From the NCBI GenBank assembly GCA_009840525.1, contig VXNP01000013.1:1-49047 (forward strand): 49,047 nt of DNA. The letters run 5' to 3'. Numbering within the stretch: position 1 is the first letter of the stretch; each line of letters opens with the position of its first letter. The translations under genes were made by a program, and so were the position numbers. This DNA is from Gammaproteobacteria bacterium (GTDB taxonomy: Bacteria; Gemmatimonadota; Gemmatimonadetes; Longimicrobiales; Gaopeijiaceae). Positions 18,971-29,535 of the stretch are shown here, piece by piece. The notes below the pieces were generated by a model, which made no database searches, had not been told where the DNA came from, and saw nothing but the letters and a program-made list of their open reading frames with translations.

Positions 18971-19957
18971 CTACGCCAGGGGCTCGCCCGAAGCGGACTC
19001 GTCATCGCCTGCGATGGAGTTCCGCATCGCGGTGTCCGCCTGCACGTTACGGTACCGGATGTAATCCATTACGCCAAGGTTGCCGTCCCGGAAGGCGTCC
19101 GCCATGGCCAGCGGCACCTGGGCTTCGGCCTCCACCAGGTTGGCGCGCATCTCCTGCACCTTGGCGACGTTCTCCTGCTCGGACGCGACCGCCATGGCGC
19201 GCCGCTCCTCCGCCCGCGCCTGGGCGACGCGCTTGTCGGCCTCGGCCTGGTCGGTCTGCAGCTCGGCACCGATGTTCTTGCCCACGTCGACGTCCGCGAT
19301 GTCGATGGAGAGGATCTCGAAGGCGGTCCCCGAGTCGAGCCCCTTGGCCAGCACCGCCTTGGAGATGCTGTCCGGGTTCTCGAGCACCGCCTGGTGCGTG
19401 TCGGACGAACCGATGCTGGAGACGATGCCTTCCCCGACGCGCGCGACGATGGTCTCCTCGCCCGCACCCCCGACCAGACGGTTGATGTTGGCGCGCACGG
19501 TCACGCGCGCGACCGCGATCAGCTGGATGCCGTCGCGCGCCATCGCCGCCACCCGGGGCGTGGTGATGACCTTGGGGTTCACCGAGACCTGGACCGCCTC
19601 GAAGACGTCACGGCCCGCCAGGTCGATCGCCGCGGCCTGGTTGAAGGAAAGCTCGATGTTGGCCTTGTCGGCGCTGATGAGGGCCGTCACCACGCGGTCC
19701 ACCCGTCCGCCGGCGAGGTAGTGGGCCTCGAGGTCCGCGATGCGGATGAACAGCCCGGCCTTGGTGGCCCAGATGAGGGGCCGCACCACGGCGGGCGGAG
19801 GCACCTTGCGCAGGCGCATGCCGATGAGGTAGGTGATGCCCAGCCGCACACCGGCCGAGATCGCCTCGATCCACAGGCGCACGGGTACCGCCCACAGCAC
19901 CATGAGGACGAGGACGACGATGAGTACGGGGAAAAACAGAGTGGCGATGGCTTCCAT
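18971..19957 (-). CDS. floA: Flotillin-like protein FloA
   Basis: The 328-residue product is a full-length FloA (UPF0365) SPFH protein: an N-terminal hairpin membrane segment (5-27), GMRLRKVPP, an SPFH/PHB core ([28 protein letters not shown] read across residues 88-116), [22 protein letters not shown], and a coiled-coil region rich in Ala/Glu ([20 protein letters not shown]). Flotillins scaffold membrane microdomains and influence fluidity, secretion and signalling. It is downstream of an NfeD-type gene (38-base gap), the conserved partner of bacterial flotillins. Confidence 0.95.
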   Translation of the reverse strand: MEAIATLFFPVLIVVLVLMVLWAVPVRLWIEAISAGVRLGITYLIGMRLRKVPPPAVVRPLIWATKAGLFIRIADLEAHYLAGGRVDRVVTALISADKANIELSFNQAAAIDLAGRDVFEAVQVSVNPKVITTPRVAAMARDGIQLIAVARVTVRANINRLVGGAGEETIVARVGEGIVSSIGSSDTHQAVLENPDSISKAVLAKGLDSGTAFEILSIDIADVDVGKNIGAELQTDQAEADKRVAQARAEERRAMAVASEQENVAKVQEMRANLVEAEAQVPLAMADAFRDGNLGVMDYIRYRNVQADTAMRNSIAGDDESASGEPLA

Positions 19958-19995
19958 TGGGTGTCATCCGTGTGGGGACAGGGGAGGTTCGAGTT

Positions 19996-21378
19996 TCAGG
20001 ATTCGGGCTGCTCGGCGGACGAGGACCTCTTCACGGGTCTGACCACGCACCGATAGCCTTCGGCGCTCAGCACCCGTATGGCTTCTCCCTCGGAGATGAA
20101 CTCCGAGTCGGCGACGACGTCCACCCGCTCGTCGCCGAACTGGCCGGTGCCGGCGGGGCGCAGATCGGTGAGAGCCACGCCCTCGGACCCCACCAGATCC
20201 TCCCGTCGCTCTGCGGACTCGAAGCCGTGCTCGCGGTCGGTGGCGTCCCGGAGCAGGAGGCCGGAGCGCGCGATGTGGCGGCTGCGCGGGAGACGCCGCA
20301 GGAGGGCCCAGGAGGTCACCAGGATGATGACCAGACTGAGAGAGACCACGGTGCTGGCCTGGGAGAAGTCGGCAGCGGTGGGCAAACCGCCGAGCATGCT
20401 CATGAACACGCCGCCTACAATCGCGGCGATACCCAGCACGCCGAGGATGCCGAACCCGGGGATCAGGAGGGCTTCCACCGCGAGGAGTCCGACGCCGCCC
20501 CCCACGAGGAGCAGATCGGTCCAGGCGGCCAGCCCGACGATAACGTGCGAGCCGAAGTACGCCGACAGGCAGAGGACGCCGACCAGCCCCGGGGCGCCGA
20601 GCCCGGGGGTGCGGATCTCGATGATGATCCCCAGGAACCCCAGGGAGAGCAGGAACGGGGCGACGGTCGGGTGCGAGAGAAAGCGCACCAGGCGCTCGGA
20701 CCAGTTGATCTCGTGCCTGCGGATGGGGGCCTGGGCTGCGCCGGCGACCTCGAGCACTGCATCGAGGTCGTCGACGGCGCGCGCGTAGCCGATGGCCACG
20801 GCCTCCTCGGTCGTCAGCGTGAGCAGCTGACCCTCCTCCACCACGCCGGGGATGCCGATGGCTTCATCGACCATGGCCTCGGCGACCGCCGGATCGAGTT
20901 CCGCCGCCTCGGCCAGCGCGCGCATCTCGCTCCGCATCGCCGAGACGATCTTCTCGCTGGCCCTCTCTCCGGAGCCATCCACCGGGGTCGCGGCGCCGAT
21001 CACCGATCCGGGACGCATGAGAATCCCGTCGGTGGCGAGGGAGATCAGTGCACCGGCGGACAGAGCCCGGCGGTTGACGTAGGCGTACACCGGAATACCG
21101 GCGTCCGCGATGGCGTCGCCGATGCGTTCGGCGGCGTCCACGCGACCTCCGGGCGTGTCGATGTCCAGCACCAGCGCCGCAGCTCCCTCCTCCTCCGCTT
21201 CGCGGATGGCCCGCTCGATGGACGGCGCCAGCCCGAGCTCGATCACCCCGGTGACGGGCACGACCACCACCGGCGCGCGGCCACCGAGCTCCTGCGGCGC
21301 CTCGTCGACGGCGAAGCCCAGACTCGCCCCGGCGGCGACGAAGATACCGCCGGCCATCACACGCATTGACGTCTTCAC
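19996..21378 (-). CDS. nfeD: NfeD family membrane serine protease, long form
   Basis: The 460-residue long-form NfeD has a signal/membrane segment, a ClpP-like protease domain (35-230) with DTPGGRVDAAERI, catalytic Ser107 in RRALSAGALIS and Lys143 in RASEKIVSAM, then four to five transmembrane helices (about 245-370), and a C-terminal OB-fold (EGVALTDLRPAGTGQFGDERV). Archaeal homologues cleave stomatin C-termini, so it probably processes or supports FloA encoded directly downstream. Start is GTG 21376-21378 with a strong GGAGGAGGG about ten bases upstream. Confidence 0.94.
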   Translation of the reverse strand: MKTSMRVMAGGIFVAAGASLGFAVDEAPQELGGRAPVVVVPVTGVIELGLAPSIERAIREAEEEGAAALVLDIDTPGGRVDAAERIGDAIADAGIPVYAYVNRRALSAGALISLATDGILMRPGSVIGAATPVDGSGERASEKIVSAMRSEMRALAEAAELDPAVAEAMVDEAIGIPGVVEEGQLLTLTTEEAVAIGYARAVDDLDAVLEVAGAAQAPIRRHEINWSERLVRFLSHPTVAPFLLSLGFLGIIIEIRTPGLGAPGLVGVLCLSAYFGSHVIVGLAAWTDLLLVGGGVGLLAVEALLIPGFGILGVLGIAAIVGGVFMSMLGGLPTAADFSQASTVVSLSLVIILVTSWALLRRLPRSRHIARSGLLLRDATDREHGFESAERREDLVGSEGVALTDLRPAGTGQFGDERVDVVADSEFISEGEAIRVLSAEGYRCVVRPVKRSSSAEQPES

Positions 21379-21703
21379 CAGTGTCGGCCCTCCTCCACTT
21401 GCTGCCTCACGATACCGCGCTTCCGTGCGCTCTGGTGTAATCCCCCCGTGCGCGCGCGCCGTTCCAGCAAACTAGCAGCCCATACATGAACGGGCACCGA
21501 GGGTGACGCGGCAGGGGGCTCGCAAGCCGCCATGAGGGCTTGCGTCCCCGCCCGCGCCAGGCAGCACCACTTGCCCGCCGGACCCGGCTCCGGCATGGTG
21601 GCGGGTGTTGCGAATCCCCGGTCGTGGCCGGCGCCGGCTCTTCCGGTCGCTGCACCCGCTGTCCTCGCCGACATCCCGATTCCTTCTGCTCACGAAATCA
21701 GCC
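21379..21703. other. 325-base divergent intergenic region with strong hairpins
   Basis: Between the nfeD start and the BNR gene start there is no convincing coding sequence. Two stem-loops stand out: CGCAAGCC/GGCTTGCG at 21521-21544 extended by a GGGG/CCCC clamp, and GCCGGA/TCCGGC at 21577-21594. I could not match the region to a known riboswitch or small RNA. It presumably holds both promoters. Confidence 0.6.
21515..21549. other. Strong stem-loop, possible structured leader
   Basis: An eight-pair perfect stem (21521-21528 with 21537-21544, eight-base loop) is continued by a GGGG at 21515-21518 facing CCCC at 21546-21549. It would fold in the 5' leader of either divergent transcript. No U-tract follows, so a terminator is unlikely. 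Confidence 0.4.
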
Positions 21704-24700
21704 ATGCCCGCCATCGTCCGATCCGTCCGACGCCCGCTCACCGCTCTCGCGCTCCTGACCTGCGCACTCGCCTCGCCGGCACGCGGCCAGGTCTCCGTCG
21801 CCGACGCCCTTTCCGACCTGACGCTACGGGAGATCGGGCCGGCGGTTGCAGGGGGGCGCATCGCCGACATCGAAGTGAACCCCGTCGACCCGTCCGTGTG
21901 GTACGTGGCGGTGGGCTCGGGCGGCATATGGAAAACCACGAACGCCGGGGTCACCTGGACGCCCGTGTTCGACGACCAGCCCACCTACTCCATCGGCGAC
22001 CTGGCCCTCGACCCCGCCAATCCGGAGGTGGTGTGGGCGGGCACCGGCGAGAACGTGAGCGGGCGCCACGTGGCCTGGGGCTCGGGCGTCTACCGCAGCC
22101 GTGACGGGGGCGGCAGCTGGGAGCAGGTGGGACTCGCGGACAGCGAGCACATCGGCAAGATCCTCATTCACCCCGACGACGGGAACACCGTGCTGGTAGC
22201 CGCGGAGGGGCCGCTCTGGTCGGCCGGCGGCGAGCGCGGGGTCTACCGCTCTACCGATGGTGGCAACAGTTGGCAGCAGGTCCTCGCCCTCGACGAACAC
22301 ACCGGCGTCACCGACATCGAGTTCGCTCCCGGCAACCCGGACGTGGTGTACGCCGCGGCCTTCCAGCGCCGGCGCCACGTGTGGGGCTACATGGCGGGCG
22401 GTCCGTCGTCGGGCATCCACAAGTCCACCGACGGGGGCGAGAGCTGGCGCGAGGTGACGCGCGGCCTTCCCTCCGGTGACATGGGCAAGATCGGACTCGC
22501 GGTCACGCCCGCCGATCCGGACATCGTCTACGCGACCATCGAAGCGAACGACGAGGAGCGCGGCTTCTACCGCTCCACCGACCAGGGCGAGAGCTGGGAG
22601 AAGCGCAACTCCTACATCTCCGGGGGCACCGGCCCGCACTACTACCAGGAAATCGAAGCCTCGCCGACCGACGCGGACCTGGTGATCCAGATGGACGTGT
22701 TCTACCAGATCACGCGCGACGGCGGAGCCACCTTCGCGACCCTGGGCGACGGTCGCCAGAAACACTCAGACAACCACGCCCTGTGGTTCGACCCCGAGGA
22801 CACCCGGCACATGCTGGCGGGGACGGATGCCGGACTCTACGAGACCTTCGACGAAGGGCAGACCTGGCGCCACTTCCCCAACATGCCCATCTCGCAGTTC
22901 TACAAGGTCGCCGTCTCCAACCGGGAGCCCTTTTCCGAGATCCTGGGCGGGGCGCAGGACCTGGGGACGCTGTGGGGGCCCTCGCGCACCACCACCGTCG
23001 AAGGCGTGCGCAACTCCGACTGGTATTTCCCGATGGGAGCCGACGGGTACGGGGTGCAGTTCGATCCTTCGGACCCGGACATCCTCTACCTGATGACGCA
23101 GGTGGGGAACCTGTACCGCGTCGATCGCCGGAGCGAAGAGGCCATCCAGATCCAGCCCCAGCCCGAAGTCGGGGATCCGCCCGAGCGCTGGAACTGGGAT
23201 TCCCCGATTCTGGTGAGCCCGCACTCCACGAACCGGCTCTACTTCGCGTCGCAACGAGTCTGGAGAAGCGAGGACCGGGGCGACTCCTGGACGGCGGTCA
23301 GCGGCGACCTGACCACCAACACCAACCGCTACGAGCTGCCCTTCATGGGCCGGGTGTGGGAGCTCGATGCGCTCCATGACAACGGCGCGATGTCGATGTA
23401 CGCCACCATCACCTCCATCAGCGAGAGCCCGGTCCAGGAAAACGCGCTCTACGTCGGCACCGACGACGGGCTGATCCACTTCAGTCCGGACGGCGGCGGC
23501 AACTGGAGCCGCGCGGCGGAGCTTCCCGGGGTCCCCGAGCGCTCCTTCGTCAACGATGTCGAGGCCGGCCAGCACGATGCCGCGACGGTGTTCGCGGTCG
23601 CGGACGCGCACAAGATCGGCGATTTCGCGCCCTACATCTTCCGGAGCGACGACAACGGCGAGAGCTGGTCGTCCATCTCCGGAGACCTGGAGGACGGAAC
23701 CATCGCGTGGGCGATCCAGCAGGACCACGAGAACGCGGACCTGCTCTTCCTCGCCGCGGAGTGGGGCCTCTACTTCTCTCCCAACGGGGGCGAGAACTGG
23801 CACCGTCTTCCTGGCGCGCCCACCATCGCCTTCCGCGACCTCAAGCTGCAGCGGCGGGACGGCGATGTCGTGGGCGCCACCTTCGGGCGGGGCTTCTACG
23901 TGCTCGACGACTACAGCCCGCTGCGCGAGATCGCGGGCGGGGCGCTGGCCGCGGAGGATGGCGCAGGCGTGTGGCCGGTGCGCGACGCGTGGTGGTACAT
24001 CCCCAGCGTTCCCAACCAGGCGCCGGGGCGCCCGACGCTCGGGACCGACGCCTATTCGGCGCCCAACCCGCCATTCGGGGCCACGCTCACCTACTTGCTC
24101 CCGGAGGTGCCTTCGACGGCCGAGGACCAGCGCGAGGAGGAGGAGCGCGCGATGCGCGAACTGGGCACCGACGCACCGTTCCCCGGATACGAGACGCTGC
24201 GGGCCGAAGCCGCCGAGAGCGGACCGCGGGCGCTGGTGCGGGTGTCGGACGCGAGCGGCGACCCGGTGCGCTGGGTCGAGGGCCCCGCGCGTGCGGGGCT
24301 GCATCGCATCACCTGGGACCTGCGTAGACCCGCGCCCAACCCCATCAACCTGACCACGCCGGCGTTCGTCCCGCCGTGGGCGTCCGCTCCGGCCGGGCCG
24401 CTGGCGCCTCCCGGCGACTACTCGGCGCAACTGGTGCTCGTCACCGCCGACGGCGTGGAGGAGGTGGGCGGGGCGCAGAGCTTCCGGGTGAGGCCGGTGC
24501 CGAACGCGCCTCCGGGCACCGATTTCGTGGCGGTGGCGGCCTTCCAGCACCGCGTGAGCGAGTTGCAGCGGCGCATCGGCGTGGCCAGCTCCGAACTCGG
24601 GCGCCAATCGGAGCGGCTCGGCTACATGCGCGCCGCCCTGCTGCGCACGCCCTCGGCAGGGACCGAGCTGTTCGGCCGCATCGACGAGGTCGAGCAGGCA

Positions 24701-24994
24701 TTCGCCGGCATCCGCCTGCGGCTTCAGGGAGATCAGCTGCGCGGCTCCCTCAACGAGCCCAGCGTGCCGTCGGTCGCCAACCGCGTGGGCAACGTCGTGG
24801 GAGGTCACTGGCAGACCCGCCAGAACCCGACCGCGACCCAGCGGCGCAACATCGAGATCGCCGAGGAAGGCCTGGGCGCGGTCGAGCAGGACCTCGCGGG
24901 CATCATCGAGGGGGCGCTCGCCGAACTGGAGGAGGCGCTGGCCGCCGCGGGCGCTCCCTGGACGCCCGGGCGCGCCGTCGGTCTGTCGAACTGA
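21704..24994 (+). CDS. Large exported BNR/Asp-box (VPS10/sortilin-like) propeller protein
   Basis: The 1096-residue product has a signal peptide (RSVRRPLTALALLTCALASPARG). Residues 30-740 carry at least nine Asp-box turns of the S-x-D-x-G-x-x-W type, among them RSRDGGGSW, RSTDGGNSW, KSTDGGESW, RSTDQGESW, RSEDRGDSW and RSDDNGESW. This makes two stacked propellers of the kind annotated as WD40/YVTN/BNR or sortilin N-terminal glycosyl hydrolase-like. The C-terminal 350 residues include a beta domain (GPARAGLHRITWDLRRPAPN) and an Ala/Glu-rich helical end. The region GDYSAQLVLVTADGVEE resembles a FlgD-like fold. No catalytic residues can be assigned. ATG 21704 is used because it begins the signal peptide. 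Confidence 0.85.
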   Translation: MPAIVRSVRRPLTALALLTCALASPARGQVSVADALSDLTLREIGPAVAGGRIADIEVNPVDPSVWYVAVGSGGIWKTTNAGVTWTPVFDDQPTYSIGDLALDPANPEVVWAGTGENVSGRHVAWGSGVYRSRDGGGSWEQVGLADSEHIGKILIHPDDGNTVLVAAEGPLWSAGGERGVYRSTDGGNSWQQVLALDEHTGVTDIEFAPGNPDVVYAAAFQRRRHVWGYMAGGPSSGIHKSTDGGESWREVTRGLPSGDMGKIGLAVTPADPDIVYATIEANDEERGFYRSTDQGESWEKRNSYISGGTGPHYYQEIEASPTDADLVIQMDVFYQITRDGGATFATLGDGRQKHSDNHALWFDPEDTRHMLAGTDAGLYETFDEGQTWRHFPNMPISQFYKVAVSNREPFSEILGGAQDLGTLWGPSRTTTVEGVRNSDWYFPMGADGYGVQFDPSDPDILYLMTQVGNLYRVDRRSEEAIQIQPQPEVGDPPERWNWDSPILVSPHSTNRLYFASQRVWRSEDRGDSWTAVSGDLTTNTNRYELPFMGRVWELDALHDNGAMSMYATITSISESPVQENALYVGTDDGLIHFSPDGGGNWSRAAELPGVPERSFVNDVEAGQHDAATVFAVADAHKIGDFAPYIFRSDDNGESWSSISGDLEDGTIAWAIQQDHENADLLFLAAEWGLYFSPNGGENWHRLPGAPTIAFRDLKLQRRDGDVVGATFGRGFYVLDDYSPLREIAGGALAAEDGAGVWPVRDAWWYIPSVPNQAPGRPTLGTDAYSAPNPPFGATLTYLLPEVPSTAEDQREEEERAMRELGTDAPFPGYETLRAEAAESGPRALVRVSDASGDPVRWVEGPARAGLHRITWDLRRPAPNPINLTTPAFVPPWASAPAGPLAPPGDYSAQLVLVTADGVEEVGGAQSFRVRPVPNAPPGTDFVAVAAFQHRVSELQRRIGVASSELGRQSERLGYMRAALLRTPSAGTELFGRIDEVEQAFAGIRLRLQGDQLRGSLNEPSVPSVANRVGNVVGGHWQTRQNPTATQRRNIEIAEEGLGAVEQDLAGIIEGALAELEEALAAAGAPWTPGRAVGLSN

Positions 24995-25075
24995 AGGGTT
25001 CTCGTCTGCCGGCAGGCTCCGAGCCCGGATCGGATCCGCCCCCTCTCGCGGGTCCCCGGGCCGGAGCCGTGGCAC

Positions 25076-25081
25076 TATAAT
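25076..25081 (+). promoter_or_regulatory. Consensus -10 element for the beta-oxidation operon
   Basis: TATAAT at 25076-25081 is a perfect -10 hexamer in a GC-rich gap, 50 bases before the first start codon of the operon. No good TTGACA-like -35 lies at standard distance. Confidence 0.5.
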
Positions 25082-25131
25082 TGTGCGCCGATTCGAGAAG
25101 CCAACGCAGCCATCACCACGGAGAAACCCGC

Positions 25132-25932
25132 ATGACCGACCAGACCCTGGTCCACTACGACGTCAAGGACGGCGTCTGCATCCTGACCCTCGACGATCCC
25201 CCGGCGAACACCTACACCTACCAGATGATGCAGCAGCTGGACGCCTGCGTCCTTCGGGCGCGCATGGACGAGAACGCGCACGTCATCGTGCTCACCGGAA
25301 GGGGCGAGAAGTTCTTCAGCGCGGGCGCGAGCATCGGGATGCTGAACGAGGTCACGCCGACCTTCAAGTACTTCTTCTGCCTGCACGCGAATGAGACCCT
25401 GAACCGACTGGAGCACACCCCGAAGCTCACCATCGGCGCGCTCAACGGGCATACCGTGGGGGGCGGGCTCGAGATCGCCATGGCCTGCGACCTGCGGGTC
25501 GCGCGCGCCGGCGGTTCCCGCATCGGGCTTCCCGAGATCAACCTGGGCGTGCTGCCCGGCACGGGCGGCACCCAGCGGCTTGCGCGCCTGGTCGGCAAGT
25601 CGCGCTCCATCGAGATGATGACGACGGGCCAGCTCTTCGGCTTCGCCGAGGCACTCGACCACGGCATCATCAATCGCGTAATCGAGGCCGACTCGGGCGA
25701 CGACTTCATGGACAAGGTCCTGGAGTTCGCGGGGCAGTTCACCCCGCCGGCCAAGGCCTCCAAGGCGGTGGGCCTTATCAAGAGATCGGTCCAGACGGGC
25801 GCCGAAATCCCCTTTGAGACGGGCCTGGCCGTCGAGCGCGAGCTTCAGCAGCAGCTCTTCCAGAGCGAGGACGCCACGGAAGGCATCGCAGCCTACGTCG
25901 AGAAGCGCCGAGCCGCTTTCCAGGGCAAATAG
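25132..25932 (+). CDS. Enoyl-CoA hydratase/isomerase family protein
   Basis: The 266-residue crotonase-fold enzyme has the oxyanion-hole region RGEKFFSAGASIGML and both catalytic acids, Glu114 in VGGGLEIAMACD and Glu135 in GLPEINLGVLPGTGGTQR. It should hydrate a 2-enoyl-CoA to the 3-hydroxyacyl-CoA. It opens the 25132-32420 plus-strand operon, with ALDH starting four bases after its stop. ATG 25132 has GGAGA eight bases upstream; the earlier in-frame TTG at 25081 overlaps the -10 element and is rejected. Confidence 0.93.
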   Translation: MTDQTLVHYDVKDGVCILTLDDPPANTYTYQMMQQLDACVLRARMDENAHVIVLTGRGEKFFSAGASIGMLNEVTPTFKYFFCLHANETLNRLEHTPKLTIGALNGHTVGGGLEIAMACDLRVARAGGSRIGLPEINLGVLPGTGGTQRLARLVGKSRSIEMMTTGQLFGFAEALDHGIINRVIEADSGDDFMDKVLEFAGQFTPPAKASKAVGLIKRSVQTGAEIPFETGLAVERELQQQLFQSEDATEGIAAYVEKRRAAFQGK

Positions 25933-25936
25933 CGCG

Positions 25937-27394
25937 ATGAACGAAGTGCCCACACGCGGTCTCTGGATCGACAACGAGATGGTGGCGTCGGCTTCCGGGG
26001 CCACCTTCACAACAACGAATCCCGCCACCGGCGAGGCGCTCGCCGAGGTCGCCGAGGCGACCGGGGAGGATGTTGCGCGGGCCGTGGAGTCTGCACACGG
26101 CGCGCTGGCGTCGAAGGCCTGGCGGCGCACCGACGCGCACAAGCGCTCGCGCCTCCTCTGGCGGCTGGCGGACCTGATCGAGCGCGACGCCCAGTTGATC
26201 GCGGAGACGGAGACCCGCGACAACGGCAAGCCCATCTTCGAATCGCGCTACGTCGACGTGCCCAGCGTGGTGGAGAACTTCCGCTACTTCGCCGGGCTGG
26301 CCGACAAGATCCAGGGCGAGACCATCCCGGTGAAGGGACCGTTCCTGAACTACACCCTGCGCGAACCCGTGGGCGTGGTGGGGTGCATCGTGCCGTGGAA
26401 TTTCCCGCTCTCGCTCGCGACCTGGAAGGTTGCGCCCGCGCTGGCGTGTGGGAACGCGGTGGTGCTGAAACCGGCCATGGAGACGCCCCTCACGGCCCTG
26501 CTGCTGGGCGAGCTGGCGGCAGAGGCGGGCTTTCCGCCCGGCATTCTCAACGTCGTTCCGGGGCGCGGCACGCGGGCCGGCGCCGCCATGGTGCGCCATC
26601 CCGGAGTGGATGCCATTGCCTTCACGGGCTCGACCGAGGTCGGAAAGACCATCATGCGAGAGGCGGCGGAGACGCTGAAAAAGGTCTCCCTCGAGCTGGG
26701 CGGCAAGTCGCCCAACATCGTCTTTGCGGACGCCGAACTTGGCAGCGCGGTGCGCGGCGCCAACACCGGCATCTTCTACGGGAAGGGCGAGGTGTGCGCG
26801 GCGGGCTCTCGCATCCTGGTGCAGGAGGCGGTCTACGAGGAGTTTCTGGACGGGCTGGCGGCGCGCGCGGACAAGATGACGGGGGGCGACCCGATGGGCC
26901 CGAAGACGCGCATGGGCGCGATCGTGAGCCGCAGGCAGCGGGACGTGGTGCTCGGCTACATCGAGGCCGGCAAGGCCGACGGCGCCCGGCTGGTGACGGG
27001 GGGCGAGGCCGCCACGGTCGACGGCAAGGGCAACTTCGTGCAAGCGACCATCTTCGCGGACGTCACCCCCGACATGCGCATCGCACAGGAAGAGATCTTC
27101 GGGCCGGTGGCGGCGGTGATCCCCTTCTCGGATACCGCCGACGCCATCGAGAAGGCCAACCAGACCATCTACGGGCTGGCGGCCGGCATCTGGACCCGCG
27201 ACGTGGGCCGGGCGCACCGCATCGCCCGGGAGATCCGCGCCGGCACGGTGTGGATCAACACCTACAACCAGTACGACTCGGGATCGCCCTTCGGCGGATA
27301 CAAGCAGAGCGGCTTCGGCCGCGACCTCGGCTACCAGGCGGCGCTGGACAAGTACACCCAGGTGAAGAGCGTCTGGGTGGCGCTGGACGGATGA
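25937..27394 (+). CDS. Aldehyde dehydrogenase, single domain
   Basis: The 485-residue NAD(P)-dependent ALDH has PWNFP (Asn155), ELGGKSP (Glu253) and catalytic Cys287 in GKGEVCAAGS. The usual N-x-G-Q-x-C is G-K-G-E-V-C here, so the Gln before Cys is Glu. Length and the C-terminal GGYKQSGFGRDLG are those of betaine-aldehyde/phenylacetaldehyde-type ALDHs. Substrate cannot be named. Lying between an enoyl-CoA hydratase and a PaaJ-like thiolase, it may feed an acid into CoA-dependent degradation or oxidise a ring-cleavage semialdehyde. Its stop lies inside the first unit of a 17-bp tandem repeat. Confidence 0.93.
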   Translation: MNEVPTRGLWIDNEMVASASGATFTTTNPATGEALAEVAEATGEDVARAVESAHGALASKAWRRTDAHKRSRLLWRLADLIERDAQLIAETETRDNGKPIFESRYVDVPSVVENFRYFAGLADKIQGETIPVKGPFLNYTLREPVGVVGCIVPWNFPLSLATWKVAPALACGNAVVLKPAMETPLTALLLGELAAEAGFPPGILNVVPGRGTRAGAAMVRHPGVDAIAFTGSTEVGKTIMREAAETLKKVSLELGGKSPNIVFADAELGSAVRGANTGIFYGKGEVCAAGSRILVQEAVYEEFLDGLAARADKMTGGDPMGPKTRMGAIVSRRQRDVVLGYIEAGKADGARLVTGGEAATVDGKGNFVQATIFADVTPDMRIAQEEIFGPVAAVIPFSDTADAIEKANQTIYGLAAGIWTRDVGRAHRIAREIRAGTVWINTYNQYDSGSPFGGYKQSGFGRDLGYQAALDKYTQVKSVWVALDG

Positions 27395-27441
27395 GGGCCC
27401 CGGTCGAATGAGGGCGGCCGGCCGATGAGGGCGCGCGGCCA
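27391..27441 (+). repeat. 17-bp tandem repeat (three units) joining ALDH stop to thiolase start
   Basis: Units at 27391-27407, 27408-27424 and 27425-27441 each begin ATGAGGGC; a diverged fourth unit starts with the thiolase GTG at 27442. The ALDH TGA (27392-27394) is in unit one. Every unit contains an ATGA stop-start motif and a GAGGG Shine-Dalgarno-like core. Because 17 is not a multiple of three, the internal ATGs are in different frames. Confidence 0.8.
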
Positions 27442-28638
<1,197 letters not shown>

Positions 28639-28644
28639 CCGGCC

Positions 28645-29535
28645 GTGGACAGCCGGCACGCCACGGCCAACCGGATCGACCGCGTCGCCGTCCTCGGCGC
28701 GGGGGTCATGGGCCACGGCATCGCCCAGGTGGCGGCCATGGCCGGGCACCGGGTCACCCTTCACGACCCCGACGCGGGGGCGGCCGACCGCGGCCTCGCC
28801 CGCATCCGCGCGAACCTGGAAAAGGGCGTATCCCTCGGAAAGGTGAGCGAAGAGAGGCGGACAGCCGCCCTCGACCGAATCGCGCCCGCGGCCTCGCTGG
28901 CGACCGCCTGCGCGGAGGCCGACCTGGTGGTGGAGGCCGCGCCCGAGCGCATGGAGCTGAAACGGAGCCTCTTCCGCGAGGTGGAAGCCGCTGCCCCCCC
29001 ATCGGCGCTGCTCGCCACCAACACCTCCTCCCTCAGCATCGACGCGATCGCGGAGGTGCTGGCCGACCCGGGCCGCTTCCTGGGGCTGCACTTCTTCAAC
29101 CCGGTGCACCTGATGGCGCTGGTGGAGGTCGTTCGCGGCAATCGCACCGGCGACGCCACCCTGGATGCCGGCGTCGCATTCGCGCGCGGGCTGGGCAAGG
29201 AGCCCATCGTCGTTCGCGACGCCCCGGGCTTCGCCTCCTCCCGGCTCGGGGTAGCCCTGGGGCTGGAAGCGATGCGCATGGTGGAGGAGGGCGTGGCCGA
29301 TCCCGCCGCGATCGACAAGGCCATGGAGCTGGGTTACCGCCACCCGATGGGTCCGCTCCGGCTCACCGACCTGGTGGGGCTCGACGTCCGGCTGGCCATC
29401 GCCGAGTATCTGCACGAGAAGCTGGGCGGCGAGCGCTACCGGCCTCCCGCCATCTTGCGGCGCATGGTGGAAGAGGGGAAGCTCGGGAGGAAGACGGGAC
29501 AGGGCTTCTACCGCTGGGACAAGGGGGGCGATTGA
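28645..29535 (+). CDS. 3-hydroxyacyl-CoA dehydrogenase
   Basis: The 296-residue NAD-dependent enzyme has a Rossmann motif GAGVMGHGIAQ (18-28), DLVVEAAPERMELK, NTSSLSI and catalytic His154 in FFNPVHLMALVEVV, then the C-terminal helical domain with DAPGFASSRLG and GYRHPMGPLRLTDLVG. It oxidises a 3-hydroxyacyl-CoA to the 3-oxo form for the adjacent thiolase; PaaH/HbdA-type in length. Start is GTG 28645. Its TGA overlaps the TTG start of the next gene. Confidence 0.94.
   Translation: MDSRHATANRIDRVAVLGAGVMGHGIAQVAAMAGHRVTLHDPDAGAADRGLARIRANLEKGVSLGKVSEERRTAALDRIAPAASLATACAEADLVVEAAPERMELKRSLFREVEAAAPPSALLATNTSSLSIDAIAEVLADPGRFLGLHFFNPVHLMALVEVVRGNRTGDATLDAGVAFARGLGKEPIVVRDAPGFASSRLGVALGLEAMRMVEEGVADPAAIDKAMELGYRHPMGPLRLTDLVGLDVRLAIAEYLHEKLGGERYRPPAILRRMVEEGKLGRKTGQGFYRWDKGGD

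Noticed and set aside
22766..25075. Long minus-strand open frame opposite the BNR protein
   Set aside because: Antisense to an intact Asp-box protein and of low-complexity composition; no start signal or family match.
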